Source of the DNA: Flavobacteriales bacterium
Lineage (GTDB): Bacteria; Bacteroidota; Bacteroidia; Flavobacteriales; Flavobacteriaceae
Assembly (NCBI GenBank): GCA_011526365.1
Contig: WTIO01000076.1
Coordinates: 1-61,571, forward strand
Direction: 5' to 3'
Length of the DNA: 61,571 nt
Positions 1-8,011 of the stretch are shown piece after piece. A program made the position numbers and the translations under genes. Each line of letters begins with the position of its first letter. Positions within the stretch are counted from its first letter, which is position 1. The notes beneath the pieces were generated by a model. It did no database searches. It was given only the letters and a program-made list of their open reading frames with translations, and was not told the DNA's origin.

Positions 1-155
1 ATTAGAATATATGATAGATGGACTGGTGTTTATCTTGACTGGTAAACTAATCCCCTTATAATTTCAGAAAAACCTTAAAGCACATAGGCTCATTTATAAT
101 AATCACCCCCCCTGGGTTTCAGGAAATGAGTTTTTGTTGAGGTTAGGGGTTGAGA

Positions 156-186
156 TTTGATATGTAAGCTATTCTTTTTAAATTGG
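156..186 (+). promoter_or_regulatory. Candidate Bacteroidota promoter for the first lipoprotein gene
   Basis: A TTTG tetramer at 156-159 is followed after exactly 19 bases by TAAATTGG at 179-186, close to the Bacteroidota -33/-7 signature TTTG-N19-TAnnTTTG (one mismatch in the second element). The gene starts 28 bases downstream, so a short leader is expected. The rest of 1-214 shows no gene I can support; a short open frame ends in TAA at about 60 and may be the tail of an upstream gene. Confidence 0.45.
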
Positions 187-214
187 TTATATTATTAACT
201 ATAAATCAAATAAA

Positions 215-1078
215 ATGAAGAAGATTCTACTATTAACCTCAGTAATCATATTAAGCTGCAATAACATACCATCAGGAGACCTAAGTGGTGTTTTGAATGA
301 TAACAGCAAGGAGGTCAAAATGACCAAAGAACTAATGCAAAAATATTCTGAAGGTAGATTCCGTGAGATTGCAGATATGATTTCTGATGATTCTGGAGAA
401 TATTATTTCAATAATGTCAAGGTAGACAAAGAAGGATGGCTATCTGCAGCCGAAGGTCATCATGACTTATTTGAAAATATTCAAAACGATACAGAAGGAA
501 TAAATCTTACATCAGCACAGTACAATAATGGCACTAATTGGTCTATGGCGTGGTTTCAATGGACAGGAAAAGGTAAATATACAGGTGAAGAAGTAAAAAT
601 TATTGTCCATCACGGCTTCCGTTTTGAAGATGAAAAAATTGTTTCAGCGTATCATTTCTTTGATCCAAGTTTATTGGATAGAGAAATTAAAGCTGCCGAA
701 GCAATAAATAAAACATCTAAGAGAGTTCTCGGATTAGCCGAATTAAAAGTAAATAAAGGTTTTACAGCATCTAATGTTGAAGAATTTTTGTTAAGGTTTA
801 GCAAATTCGTGAGGGAAACAGAACCTGGGACTTATGATTTTGGTTATTTTATTTCATCTGACGGTAGAAGAGTCAACTTAGTAGAAAAATATAATACCTC
901 CTCTGATTTTGTTCACCATTTAAATAATTTTGAGCAAAGTGATTATTCTAAAGAATTCATGACATTATTTACACTCAATAAAGTTATTATTGCTGGTGAT
1001 GCTTCTGACGAACTTAAAGCCAAGGCTAAGGCATATGGCGCAGAATTAAGGCCTCAAGTAGGCGGTTGGATTAATTAA
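215..1078 (+). CDS. Lipoprotein with SnoaL/NTF2-like and ABM-like domains
   Basis: The 287-residue product begins with a short charged n-region, a hydrophobic stretch and the lipobox ILSC, so it should be lipidated at Cys15 and anchored in the envelope. Residues ~35-155 have the pattern of a nuclear transport factor 2/SnoaL-like fold (many Trp, Phe and His residues in a YHFFDPS-type C-terminal strand). Residues ~180-287 resemble an antibiotic-biosynthesis-monooxygenase-type ferredoxin-like domain. Ligand and reaction are unknown. The gene is noticeably AT-rich compared with the rest of the window, like the recombinase next to it, so both may have arrived together. It is followed by a good terminator. 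The family assignment is by eye and moderate. Confidence 0.7.
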   Translation: MKKILLLTSVIILSCNNIPSGDLSGVLNDNSKEVKMTKELMQKYSEGRFREIADMISDDSGEYYFNNVKVDKEGWLSAAEGHHDLFENIQNDTEGINLTSAQYNNGTNWSMAWFQWTGKGKYTGEEVKIIVHHGFRFEDEKIVSAYHFFDPSLLDREIKAAEAINKTSKRVLGLAELKVNKGFTASNVEEFLLRFSKFVRETEPGTYDFGYFISSDGRRVNLVEKYNTSSDFVHHLNNFEQSDYSKEFMTLFTLNKVIIAGDASDELKAKAKAYGAELRPQVGGWIN

Positions 1079-1087
1079 TTTTCTGAT

Positions 1088-1117
1088 AACCCTCCCAAGT
1101 GGAGGGTTTTTCTTTTA
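1088..1117 (+). terminator. Rho-independent terminator
   Basis: Perfect 8-bp stem AACCCTCC (1088-1095) / GGAGGGTT (1101-1108) with a five-base loop, followed by TTTCTTTT. It lies 10 bases after the lipoprotein stop codon. The remainder of 1118-1296 contains no recognisable gene. Confidence 0.85.
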
Positions 1118-1296
1118 CACCAATGCCTCCAATATAAACCTCCTCTAACCCCTTGTTATTCATAGCTATATATAGGTATTCCCAGATGTGGTTTTAGGGG
1201 GGTGGTGTTAAGGGGTTTTGTGTAACGCGGTATTTTTTGCTCTTGTATCTTTCTGCGAACAGTTTTTTCACATACTCCTTCCTTCTAATTCTTCAG

Positions 1297-2460
1297 TCAT
1301 CCTAAAAGTTTTTCTTTAAGCTCAGGGGAGCACAAATCATAATAGTGCATTGATGATCTGATATCAGTATGGTTTAAAAGTTTAGCCAATTTAAATACAC
1401 CTACCTTCTTATAAATTATATGGTACATAGCAAAACTGTGTTTGGCACAGTGGAAAGTAATCTTTTTATGTATTCCTGCTCTTAAAATCCATCTCTGCAT
1501 CCTTTCATTAAACTTAGTACTTGCATCCTTTGGGAGTTCGGGAAACACTTTGTCAGCATCACCCTGTCTTTTTCCAAGATACTTTTTGGCATAGATGTCA
1601 AAATAATTACTAATTCGTCTTTCTTTACCATTAGGCTTTTTGTCCATAAGGATATTGTAGTATATCTTATGATTATCCTCTATTATGTCTCCCCAAGTTA
1701 GTTTATGCAGGTCTCCTATTCTGAGTGCTGTTAAACAGGCAAACAAGAAAGCATTCTTCATTGTAATATTCCTCTCCTCCGTATTTTCAAGTATTCTATA
1801 CTCTTCTAATGTAAGGTAAACTACCTCAGGCTTTGGTTCAGGAAGTAATTTAAGATCAAACTTTAGGTCCTCTATATATCCCTCTAATAAAGCCTCCTTT
1901 AAAACAAGTCTTAAGCTTTTGAAGTATTTGTTTACTGAGGTTGTGCTGAGCTTATCTCCATTTATCTTTAATGCTTTGGTTGTTAAGTAGTCATAAAAGG
2001 CTTTGGCTTGTTCTCGTTTGTTAAGCTGTTTGAATGTTATTGAGTTTGGGAAGTGCTTACTGAAATGAGATTTCATGGTGTTGTAAGCCTGCCTCGTACT
2101 TTTATCTCTTTTCCTTTCTATTTCTTTTGTTATATAAGCTAATACAGAGGAGTTGCTCTTCTCAGTGTCCTCTAAGTTGTATTGTTCACTAATAATACTG
2201 TTTTCCCATTTATTAGCAATAATTCTTGCTTTATCTAAACAATCTTTATTGTGCTGTTTATCAAGTGGTTTTCTCGCATCCTTAATTAGCTTAAAGTCTA
2301 AAAATCTCCTCTTTCTATTCTGTTTCTTTTTGCCATCTACATCAACATAATAACCCATATGACAATCGAGAACAATTGATATAGTTCCATTTTTGTTTTC
2401 TATTTCTCTAATTTTAACTCTTCTTGCTCTCAAATGACACGAATCTTTAAAATGACACAA
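1297..2460 (-). CDS. Tyrosine recombinase (phage-type integrase), second catalytic Arg replaced by Lys
   Basis: The 387-residue protein has an N-terminal arm-binding-type region, a SAM-like core-binding domain (~100-200) and a C-terminal catalytic domain of the Bacteroidota integrase/transposase family. Visible active-site residues are Arg247 (ALRIGD), a beta-hairpin Lys near 274, His337, His364 and the Tyr nucleophile at 373. The residue three after His337 is normally Arg; here it is Lys340 (codon AAA, HCAKHSF). That Arg is nearly invariant, so activity is doubtful. The start is uncertain: the first codons run through an array of direct repeats, and a TTG at 2433 gives a more typical N-terminus. 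The gene is AT-rich and probably marks an integrated element; no cargo beyond the lipoprotein is visible. Confidence 0.9.
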   Translation of the reverse strand: MCHFKDSCHLRARRVKIREIENKNGTISIVLDCHMGYYVDVDGKKKQNRKRRFLDFKLIKDARKPLDKQHNKDCLDKARIIANKWENSIISEQYNLEDTEKSNSSVLAYITKEIERKRDKSTRQAYNTMKSHFSKHFPNSITFKQLNKREQAKAFYDYLTTKALKINGDKLSTTSVNKYFKSLRLVLKEALLEGYIEDLKFDLKLLPEPKPEVVYLTLEEYRILENTEERNITMKNAFLFACLTALRIGDLHKLTWGDIIEDNHKIYYNILMDKKPNGKERRISNYFDIYAKKYLGKRQGDADKVFPELPKDASTKFNERMQRWILRAGIHKKITFHCAKHSFAMYHIIYKKVGVFKLAKLLNHTDIRSSMHYYDLCSPELKEKLLG

Positions 2461-2518
2461 AAGTAATGCTCAAATGACATGTGAATGACACAAATATAGG
2501 AACTTAGTAGAACTTAGT
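2432..2518. repeat. Iterated direct repeats upstream of the recombinase
   Basis: Four copies of AATGACA(C/T) occur at about 2433-2440, 2451-2458, 2473-2480 and 2484-2491, all in the same orientation, spaced 18, 22 and 11 bases. They are followed by two copies of AACTTAGT at 2501-2508 and 2511-2518, ten bases apart. The array covers the recombinase start region and could be arm-type recombinase or accessory-factor binding sites. The function is inferred from position only. Confidence 0.6.
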
Positions 2519-2582
2519 CAAATTTAATAGTATATACAAACTATTGTTTATGAGTGCTTTAGAAGTAAATAGTATTTAATGG

Positions 2583-2831
2583 CTATAGTTTCATATACGA
2601 AACAATAATTTGTCCCATATTCCATGCCGGTATGTAGTATTTAAAATCGGTAAATTCTAAAATCTCCTTAAAAATACGTTGTTGCAGTACCGAAGAGTTG
2701 CCTGTAATTATGGTTAAAGAAAAGGAGCCCTGGTCCTTGTGCCAATCTAAAGCATCCTGAACCAGCTCTAGGGCCTGTTTGTGGCGAATTCCGTGTAAAT
2801 CAATAACATCCTCGTAGGCTGCTGCTGCCAT
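2583..2831 (-). CDS. Small Smr-domain protein
   Basis: This 82-residue protein is essentially a bare Smr (MutS2 C-terminal) domain. It shows the DLHG motif (residues 11-15 region), a long helix (KQALELVQDAL) and the TIITGNSSVLQQ segment, which corresponds to the TGxG-type loop of the family. Smr domains act as nucleases on branched DNA or on RNA of stalled ribosomes; as a free domain its substrate is unknown. It starts at ATG 2829-2831. A TACCTTTG -7 element lies on the minus strand at 2853-2860, without a clear -33 element. It sits just upstream of the recombinase gene and returns to the base composition of the main chromosome. Confidence 0.8.
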   Translation of the reverse strand: MAAAAYEDVIDLHGIRHKQALELVQDALDWHKDQGSFSLTIITGNSSVLQQRIFKEILEFTDFKYYIPAWNMGQIIVSYMKL

Positions 2832-2852
2832 AACTATTTTCCTTTTTCAGCA

Positions 2853-2860
2853 CAAAGGTA
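2853..2860 (-). promoter_or_regulatory. -7 element for the Smr gene
   Basis: On the minus strand this is TACCTTTG, a full match to the Bacteroidota -7 element TAnnTTTG, about 22 bases before the Smr start codon. No TTTG is found 19 bases further upstream, so only the -7 half is supported. Confidence 0.4.
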
Positions 2861-2947
2861 GCTTTTCTTTGACGATTACCGCTTTTAAACGCAAACTGTG
2901 GCACCACTAAAAATTATGCTATTTTTACTTTCTAAATTTTATAAGCG

Positions 2948-5179
2948 ATTAAGAATTTCATTTCTATTTTAATGCCCCTGCTTTTTGCTTTTAGCAGTGT
3001 TTTTGGGCAAGAACGTTATACCCCTCTTGTTGTTTCTGACTCAGACGTGATGGTCGATGGCCGTTTGGATGAAGCGGTGTGGGAACAGGCCGTTAAAGTC
3101 CCCATAGATATTGAAATTAGCCCTGCCTATAACGTTCCAACAAAAACCGAGTCTTACGCGCTAATGGCCTACAGCAAAACGCATATTTATGTTGGGTTTC
3201 GGGTGTTTAATCCTCCTAAAAACATTCGTGCCTCTGTTCGGGCACGTGATGATTTTAAAATTATTTCTGACGATCATGTGGTGTTGCGTTTTGACCCCTA
3301 TGCTGATGGACGAAACAACTACATTTTTGTCCTTAATCCCTTTGGAAGTCAATTTGATGTCCGTGCCGTAAATGCTACCGATGATGAGGGCCGTTACGAC
3401 TCTACCTTTAACGCCAACTTTATTTCTAAGGGACAACTTACCGATACGGGCTACGAGGTAGAACTAGTGATTCCTTTTGCAGAAATTCCTTTTCCCAACG
3501 GAACCAATCAAACCTGGCATTTTAACCTTGCCCGTCGCTATTACGACAATGGTAACCTGATAGAATTGAGCAGTCAAGAGCGGGATCGTGACAATCCCTG
3601 TATCGTCTGTCAGGTGACCGATATTATTTCCTTTAAAGACATCATTATTGAAAAGCGTAAGGAGTTGCTTCCTTATTTAAGTGGTGCCCTACTAGGGGAC
3701 CGCTCAAATACCTCGGGAACCATTGACTACGACAAACCAACCGCTGCAGTTGGAATTGGAGTAAACCTCGATTTAAGTAAAAATACCACACTTGAACTCA
3801 CCGTAAACCCCGATTTTTCACAAGTGGAAGCCGACGTTACGCAAATAGATGTCAATTCCTCCTTTTCTTTGCAGTATCCCGAACGGCGTCCCTTTTTTAA
3901 TCGTGGGACCGATCTTGTTCAGTTTACTTCCGAAGCTTTTTATTCCCGAGCGATTAACTCCCCAATTATGGCCTCCAAATTATTAAGTCAAGGCCGCCAG
4001 TCACGCACCTATCAAATGATGAGTGTGGACCAACAATCCCCGTATCTTATTGCTGGTGAAGATCAATCGTATATCGCACAGGGAGGTACTAGCTATGTCA
4101 ATGTACTGCGTCACCAAAGGGTACTGTCAAAAAACAGCCGTTTGGGGATGGTTACCACCAATCGCTTTTTTAAGGAGGGCGGATATGGAAATTTATTTGG
4201 GATAGACGGGGTATTTCTTATAGGTAATAACTGGCGCTTTACCTTTGAAATATTTCAAAGCTATAATGAAGAACCCGAAGCAGATTGGTTTACCTCCGAT
4301 GCTACTCGTTTTGGAAACACAATTCGTCTCGACGGGGAATCCTACAAAGGTCATGCCTATTACGCACAATTGTACCGCAATACAGAACATTGGAAAAGTT
4401 ATCTGTTCTATCGGCAAATTTCCCCCAAGTATCAGGCCGACCTTGGTTTTATTGTAAAAAACAACCGCAAGCACGGTACCTTCTATCACGAGTATCAAAA
4501 TATTATCAATAAAAAATATGTGCAGTCCTTTGGTTTTGGCTTTAAAGGCGATTTGGTTGACACGTACCAACGTCGTTGGGAAGCCCTATCCACAGATTTG
4601 TTTTTTCAAGCCCGTGTTTTAGGCAATACAGAGTTGGCCTTTATTTACGATTTTGATTGGTTTAAAGAATTTTTAGGCACCCAATACGAAAAGCTTGGCA
4701 CTGCAGAATTTGATGTAAGTGGTGCTCCTTCGGAACAATTTAATTTTAACTTAAATATCAAGTCGGGGAAAGACCTCGCCTACAATGAAGCTACCCCAGA
4801 TGTGGGCCGCTTGTTTACAGTTTTCTTTCGTTCCAACATACAGTGGAATGACAGCTTTACCATTACCCCCTCCCTGCGTTACTCCCGCCTGCAGCGGTTA
4901 GACAATAGCACCAATTATTTTGAAGGGCAAATCGTACGTTTGAACCTACAGTACCAGTTTTCTAATTATTTAAACTTTAGAATTATCTCTGAGCACAATA
5001 CGTTTAGTGATCGCTTTTACATTCAACCCCTCATCCAGTGGAATCCCAACCCGGCCACAATTTTTTACCTGGGCGGAAACCAAAACACGCTAGAGATAGA
5101 CGACGACTTTACCCCAGAACTTTTTCGTTTTACACGCTCCCAGTTTTTCCTTAAATTTCAATACCTTATTGGTATCTAA
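2948..5179 (+). CDS. CBM9-like/DUF5916 outer membrane protein (probable ATT start)
   Basis: The product has an N-terminal carbohydrate-binding-module-9-like beta-sandwich (~residues 20-230; pattern VDGRLDEAVWEQA, typical of CBM9-like sensors) followed by a long DUF5916 region rich in alternating aromatic/polar strands, as in outer membrane beta-barrels. These proteins are common in Bacteroidota; ligand unknown. The first ATG (2972) would give a signal peptide without any positive charge. Reading upstream in frame to the stop at 2942-2944 adds ATT AAG AAT TTC ATT TCT ATT TTA, giving Lys-Asn plus hydrophobic residues, a normal Sec signal ending at FGQ. I therefore prefer an ATT start at 2948; the alternative is ATG 2972. 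No partner gene is evident. Confidence 0.85.
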   Translation: MKNFISILMPLLFAFSSVFGQERYTPLVVSDSDVMVDGRLDEAVWEQAVKVPIDIEISPAYNVPTKTESYALMAYSKTHIYVGFRVFNPPKNIRASVRARDDFKIISDDHVVLRFDPYADGRNNYIFVLNPFGSQFDVRAVNATDDEGRYDSTFNANFISKGQLTDTGYEVELVIPFAEIPFPNGTNQTWHFNLARRYYDNGNLIELSSQERDRDNPCIVCQVTDIISFKDIIIEKRKELLPYLSGALLGDRSNTSGTIDYDKPTAAVGIGVNLDLSKNTTLELTVNPDFSQVEADVTQIDVNSSFSLQYPERRPFFNRGTDLVQFTSEAFYSRAINSPIMASKLLSQGRQSRTYQMMSVDQQSPYLIAGEDQSYIAQGGTSYVNVLRHQRVLSKNSRLGMVTTNRFFKEGGYGNLFGIDGVFLIGNNWRFTFEIFQSYNEEPEADWFTSDATRFGNTIRLDGESYKGHAYYAQLYRNTEHWKSYLFYRQISPKYQADLGFIVKNNRKHGTFYHEYQNIINKKYVQSFGFGFKGDLVDTYQRRWEALSTDLFFQARVLGNTELAFIYDFDWFKEFLGTQYEKLGTAEFDVSGAPSEQFNFNLNIKSGKDLAYNEATPDVGRLFTVFFRSNIQWNDSFTITPSLRYSRLQRLDNSTNYFEGQIVRLNLQYQFSNYLNFRIISEHNTFSDRFYIQPLIQWNPNPATIFYLGGNQNTLEIDDDFTPELFRFTRSQFFLKFQYLIGI

Positions 5180-5233
5180 CCAATTTGTTTGGCAAATATC
5201 CTTGCGGCTACAGTTGATTTAGTAGTGACGATT

Positions 5234-5608
5234 ATGAAAAACCGCACATTTACTTTTATGAGTATCCTTTGGATGGGGATCCTTACTTACTTGAGTTTAT
5301 TTCGAGCTTCGGCTCGGGTAGGCCAACTGCTGTTCCCCAATTTTGATGTGTTTGCGCACACCTTTTTTTATGCGGTCCTTTACCTATTACTGGTGTTTTC
5401 ATTTCGTCGTGAATGGCAATGGAAGCACGCACATGGCCTTGCGATAGTTGTGGCGTTTTCCTTTGGGATACTGATGGAATTTTGTCAAGGATATTTTACG
5501 GATTACCGCTCCGCTTCCTTAAAAGATGTTTTAAGTAACGGCCTGGGGATAGGAATGTCATTTTTAGTGTCTCAAAACAAAAAAGTGTCACTTATTGTAA
5601 ATAAGTGA
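5234..5608 (+). CDS. VanZ family membrane protein
   Basis: A small (about 124 residues from the chosen ATG) integral membrane protein with four predicted hydrophobic segments. The pattern FPNFDVFAHTFFYAVLYLLL followed by GILMEFCQGYFTDYRSAS and DVLSNGLGIG is characteristic of VanZ-like proteins. These are linked to teicoplanin resistance in Gram-positives, but in Bacteroidota their role is unknown. The ATG at 5234 is preferred over one at 5189 because it starts at the Lys-Asn-Arg n-region of the first membrane segment. It follows the DUF5916 gene by 54 bases. The stop codon lies inside a perfect 10-bp inverted repeat. Confidence 0.85.
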   Translation: MKNRTFTFMSILWMGILTYLSLFRASARVGQLLFPNFDVFAHTFFYAVLYLLLVFSFRREWQWKHAHGLAIVVAFSFGILMEFCQGYFTDYRSASLKDVLSNGLGIGMSFLVSQNKKVSLIVNK

Positions 5609-5609
5609 C
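5587..5609. repeat. Perfect 10-bp hairpin overlapping the VanZ stop codon
   Basis: GTCACTTATT (5587-5596) pairs with AATAAGTGAC (5600-5609) across a GTA loop. On the plus strand no T-run follows, but on the minus strand the stem is followed by ACTTTTTTG, so it has terminator form only for leftward transcription, where no gene is seen. It could be an operator for the PepSY gene 44 bases downstream. Confidence 0.6.
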
Positions 5610-5653
5610 TTAAAACCAAGGCATGAATAGTAAAAAATAAAATTCTTATAATT

Positions 5654-6346
5654 ATGTACAAGACCAAAAGATTACTCCGGAAAACCCATAGATACCTAGG
5701 GCTAAGTATTGGGATACAGTTTTTAGCATGGACTGTTTCGGGCTTGTATTTTAGTTGGACCGATATTGATGAAATCCATGGCGATCAGTATTTACAATTG
5801 GAAAAAGCACCAAAAGAATTTACGCAACTGAAGGGCTTACAAAGCTTAGATACTGCCGTACACACCTTAGATTTAGTCGCCATAGGTGAGGAACCGTATT
5901 ATTGGGTAAACAATGCCAGTTTGTACCACGCCCAAACGGGAACCCCGCTTGCTGAGATAAGTCAACAACAGGCCCTTTCGGTAGCGGCTGCCCATGTGAT
6001 TCCGAGTCTTCAGCCCACTGGGGTTACTAAAATTACAAGTGTAGATGCCCATCACGAATACCGTGGACGCCCACTCCCGGCCTATGTAATCAGCTACGAT
6101 CACCCCGAAAATATTAAAGCGTATGTTGCAGCTAGAAGCGGACAGTTTCAGCGGGTACGCCATCGTAGCTGGCGCTGGTTTGATTTTTTATGGATGGGGC
6201 ACACCATGGACTACCAAGGACGCGACGATTTTAACAATCTGCTCTTACGGGCTTTTTCCCTTTTTGGTCTTTTCACCGTGATGAGTGGCTTTGTCCTTTG
6301 GGGAAGTAGCTCACCCACCTTGCGAAAATTGCGGAGTAAGTTCTAA
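5654..6346 (+). CDS. PepSY-associated transmembrane protein
   Basis: This 230-residue protein has an N-terminal basic segment (KTHRYLGL) leading into a first membrane helix (~17-33), an extracytoplasmic PepSY-like region (~45-180, with the repeat around ALSVAAAHVIPSLQPTG and YVISYDHP), and a second membrane helix near 208-224. PepSY-TM proteins are often found beside siderophore or TonB receptor genes and are thought to assist iron reduction or handling. Its neighbour on the opposite strand encodes a lone TonB plug domain and the two genes overlap by four bases at their stops. The WMGHTMDYQGRDDF segment is typical of the family. The function is inferred from the family only. Confidence 0.8.
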   Translation: MYKTKRLLRKTHRYLGLSIGIQFLAWTVSGLYFSWTDIDEIHGDQYLQLEKAPKEFTQLKGLQSLDTAVHTLDLVAIGEEPYYWVNNASLYHAQTGTPLAEISQQQALSVAAAHVIPSLQPTGVTKITSVDAHHEYRGRPLPAYVISYDHPENIKAYVAARSGQFQRVRHRSWRWFDFLWMGHTMDYQGRDDFNNLLLRAFSLFGLFTVMSGFVLWGSSSPTLRKLRSKF

Positions 6347-6882
6347 GACTTTTTTCTTCGTTTTTCTTTGCGAGCCCTTTTTTTAGCTTGTTTAATAGAA
6401 TCGCGTTCTGCTTTTGTTAAAGGAGGGGGCTGGTTCCATAAATTTCGACTGCTGTTGCGTGCACCGTCACTAACCACTGTTTTAATTACCACCACACCGG
6501 CTCCCCCTTGGGATCCATACTTGTTGGTGGCCGATAAATCTTTCAGCACTTCTAGGTATTGTATTTGACTAATATCAAAAGGCGGGGGCGAAGTAAAAAT
6601 TAAACCATCAATATCCCACAGCACAGTATCAGATTGAGTAGAAAAGGACTGGCGTCCTCGTAAGGCGATATTTTTCTTCCCGGTGTAATCCGAAGTAATC
6701 CGTGCGCCAGACACCCTATTGTATATGGCATCTACAATGTCTTGATTGGCACTTTTGACTTTCTCGTCCTTAATTACTTCTTTTTTACTACTCTCTTCCA
6801 CCACTACTTCATTGAGCGGCACTTCGGTTTGTTGCGCCCAAATGGAGGCACTAAACAGGCAACAAAAAATAAAATGTTTCAT
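6343..6882 (-). CDS. Stand-alone TonB receptor plug-domain protein
   Basis: The 179-residue protein has a Sec signal (to about residue 16, IWAQQ), a segment resembling a TonB-dependent receptor plug (~50-140: VDAIYNRVSGARIT, IALRGRQS, LWDIDGLI, YLEVLKDLSATNKYGSQGG, VVIKT) and then a Lys/Arg-rich tail (from about 155 to the end). It stops where a full receptor would begin its 500-600 residue beta-barrel; no barrel sequence follows on this strand, so it is a genuine short form or an old truncation. The reading frame is intact and the basic tail is not a random frameshift product. It may act as a periplasmic adaptor; this is speculation. Confidence 0.75.
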   Translation of the reverse strand: MKHFIFCCLFSASIWAQQTEVPLNEVVVEESSKKEVIKDEKVKSANQDIVDAIYNRVSGARITSDYTGKKNIALRGRQSFSTQSDTVLWDIDGLIFTSPPPFDISQIQYLEVLKDLSATNKYGSQGGAGVVVIKTVVSDGARNSSRNLWNQPPPLTKAERDSIKQAKKRARKEKRRKKS

Positions 6883-6967
6883 TAAAAAATATGTCCTAAA
6901 TTGCTTTACTTAGAGGCTAATATACCATGAAATACCAAGACACCAACAAATCAATTGTACATTACTG

Positions 6968-8005
6968 ATGGAATTACAGCTGCATAAAATTTTACTAAAA
7001 AAGCGATTCCCTCTTGCCATTAGCCGAGGGGTTCGTGGGGATTCTTACAATGTATTTGTTTCTGTAACTCAAGACGGAATCACTGGATGGGGGGAGGGCG
7101 CCCCCGGAGGGAACGAAGGCGCAGCAACTCCAGAGGCCGTAATCGAAGAGTTGCAGCGGCTTATAGCAACCGATATTGAGGCTCTTCATCACTATGAAAT
7201 TTATCAGCGTGCACAAGAAATGAACATTGCTCCCTGTGCCTACGCGGCCTTAGATATTGCCCTTTGGGATTGGAAAGCTAAAAAAGCCCAAATGCCACTC
7301 TACCAATTGTTGGGTTATCCCAAGCCTACCACACCTACCTCGGTAACCATAGGGATTAATCCACCAGAGGTAGTAGCCACTCGTGTTCCTTTGTTACTTG
7401 ATGGGACAGGCGTAAAGTCACTAAAAATAAAACTGGGCAGTCCCGAAGGTTTAGCGGCCGATCGTGCCATGTTTGAGCAGGTGGTAAAAAGCACCCAAAA
7501 CTATAATGTGCAATTACGTGTAGATGCCAACGGTGGGTGGACTTTAGCAGAAGCTTTAGAAATGATTCCCTGGTTGGCTCAACGCCAAGTAGATTATGTG
7601 GAACAACCCCTAAAAGAAGGAGATGAGGAGCATCTTCCCGAGCTTTTTGCCAAAACGGTACTGCCTATTTATGTGGATGAGTCCTGTAGAACTGCAAAAA
7701 ATATACCACAGTGGGCGCACGCAGTTCACGGCGTTAACATGAAACTGATGAAGTGTGGAGGCATTAGTGGGGCTCTAGAAATTATTGCAACAGCCAAAGC
7801 CTTTGGGCTTAAAACCATGATTGGGTGCATGAGTGAAAGCTCTGTAGCCATAGCGGCTAGTGCTGCCCTCTCTGGGGTAATTGACCATATTGATTTAGAT
7901 TCTCATTATAATTTGGCTCCTGACCCTGCAGAAGGATTACACATGGAGGACGGAATTACCATGCCTTCAGATGCTATAGGCCATGGGGCAGTATTAAAAA
8001 ATTAA
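6968..8005 (+). CDS. dgcA: Enolase-superfamily dipeptide epimerase / probable N-acetyl-D-Glu racemase
   Basis: 345 residues with the full muconate-lactonizing/AEE active site: the LKIKLG strand (Lys153, Lys155), Asp186 (RVDANGG), Glu212 (YVEQP) and Asp237 (YVDES) as metal ligands, and MKLMKCGG (Lys259/Lys262) opposite. Such proteins are usually annotated L-Ala-D/L-Glu epimerase, acting in murein peptide recycling. Here it is followed after six bases by a DUF1611 gene. That pair matches the DgcA/DgcN genes reported for D-glutamate catabolism in marine bacteria, in which DgcA racemises N-acetyl-D-Glu. The choice between the two substrates cannot be settled from sequence; the neighbour favours the latter. 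Cytoplasmic, cofactor Mg2+. Confidence 0.88.
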   Translation: MELQLHKILLKKRFPLAISRGVRGDSYNVFVSVTQDGITGWGEGAPGGNEGAATPEAVIEELQRLIATDIEALHHYEIYQRAQEMNIAPCAYAALDIALWDWKAKKAQMPLYQLLGYPKPTTPTSVTIGINPPEVVATRVPLLLDGTGVKSLKIKLGSPEGLAADRAMFEQVVKSTQNYNVQLRVDANGGWTLAEALEMIPWLAQRQVDYVEQPLKEGDEEHLPELFAKTVLPIYVDESCRTAKNIPQWAHAVHGVNMKLMKCGGISGALEIIATAKAFGLKTMIGCMSESSVAIAASAALSGVIDHIDLDSHYNLAPDPAEGLHMEDGITMPSDAIGHGAVLKN

Positions 8006-8011
8006 CTAATT

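Noticed and set aside
4193-4570. 125-residue minus-strand frame over the DUF5916 gene
   Set aside because: Antisense shadow without motif, signal or promoter.
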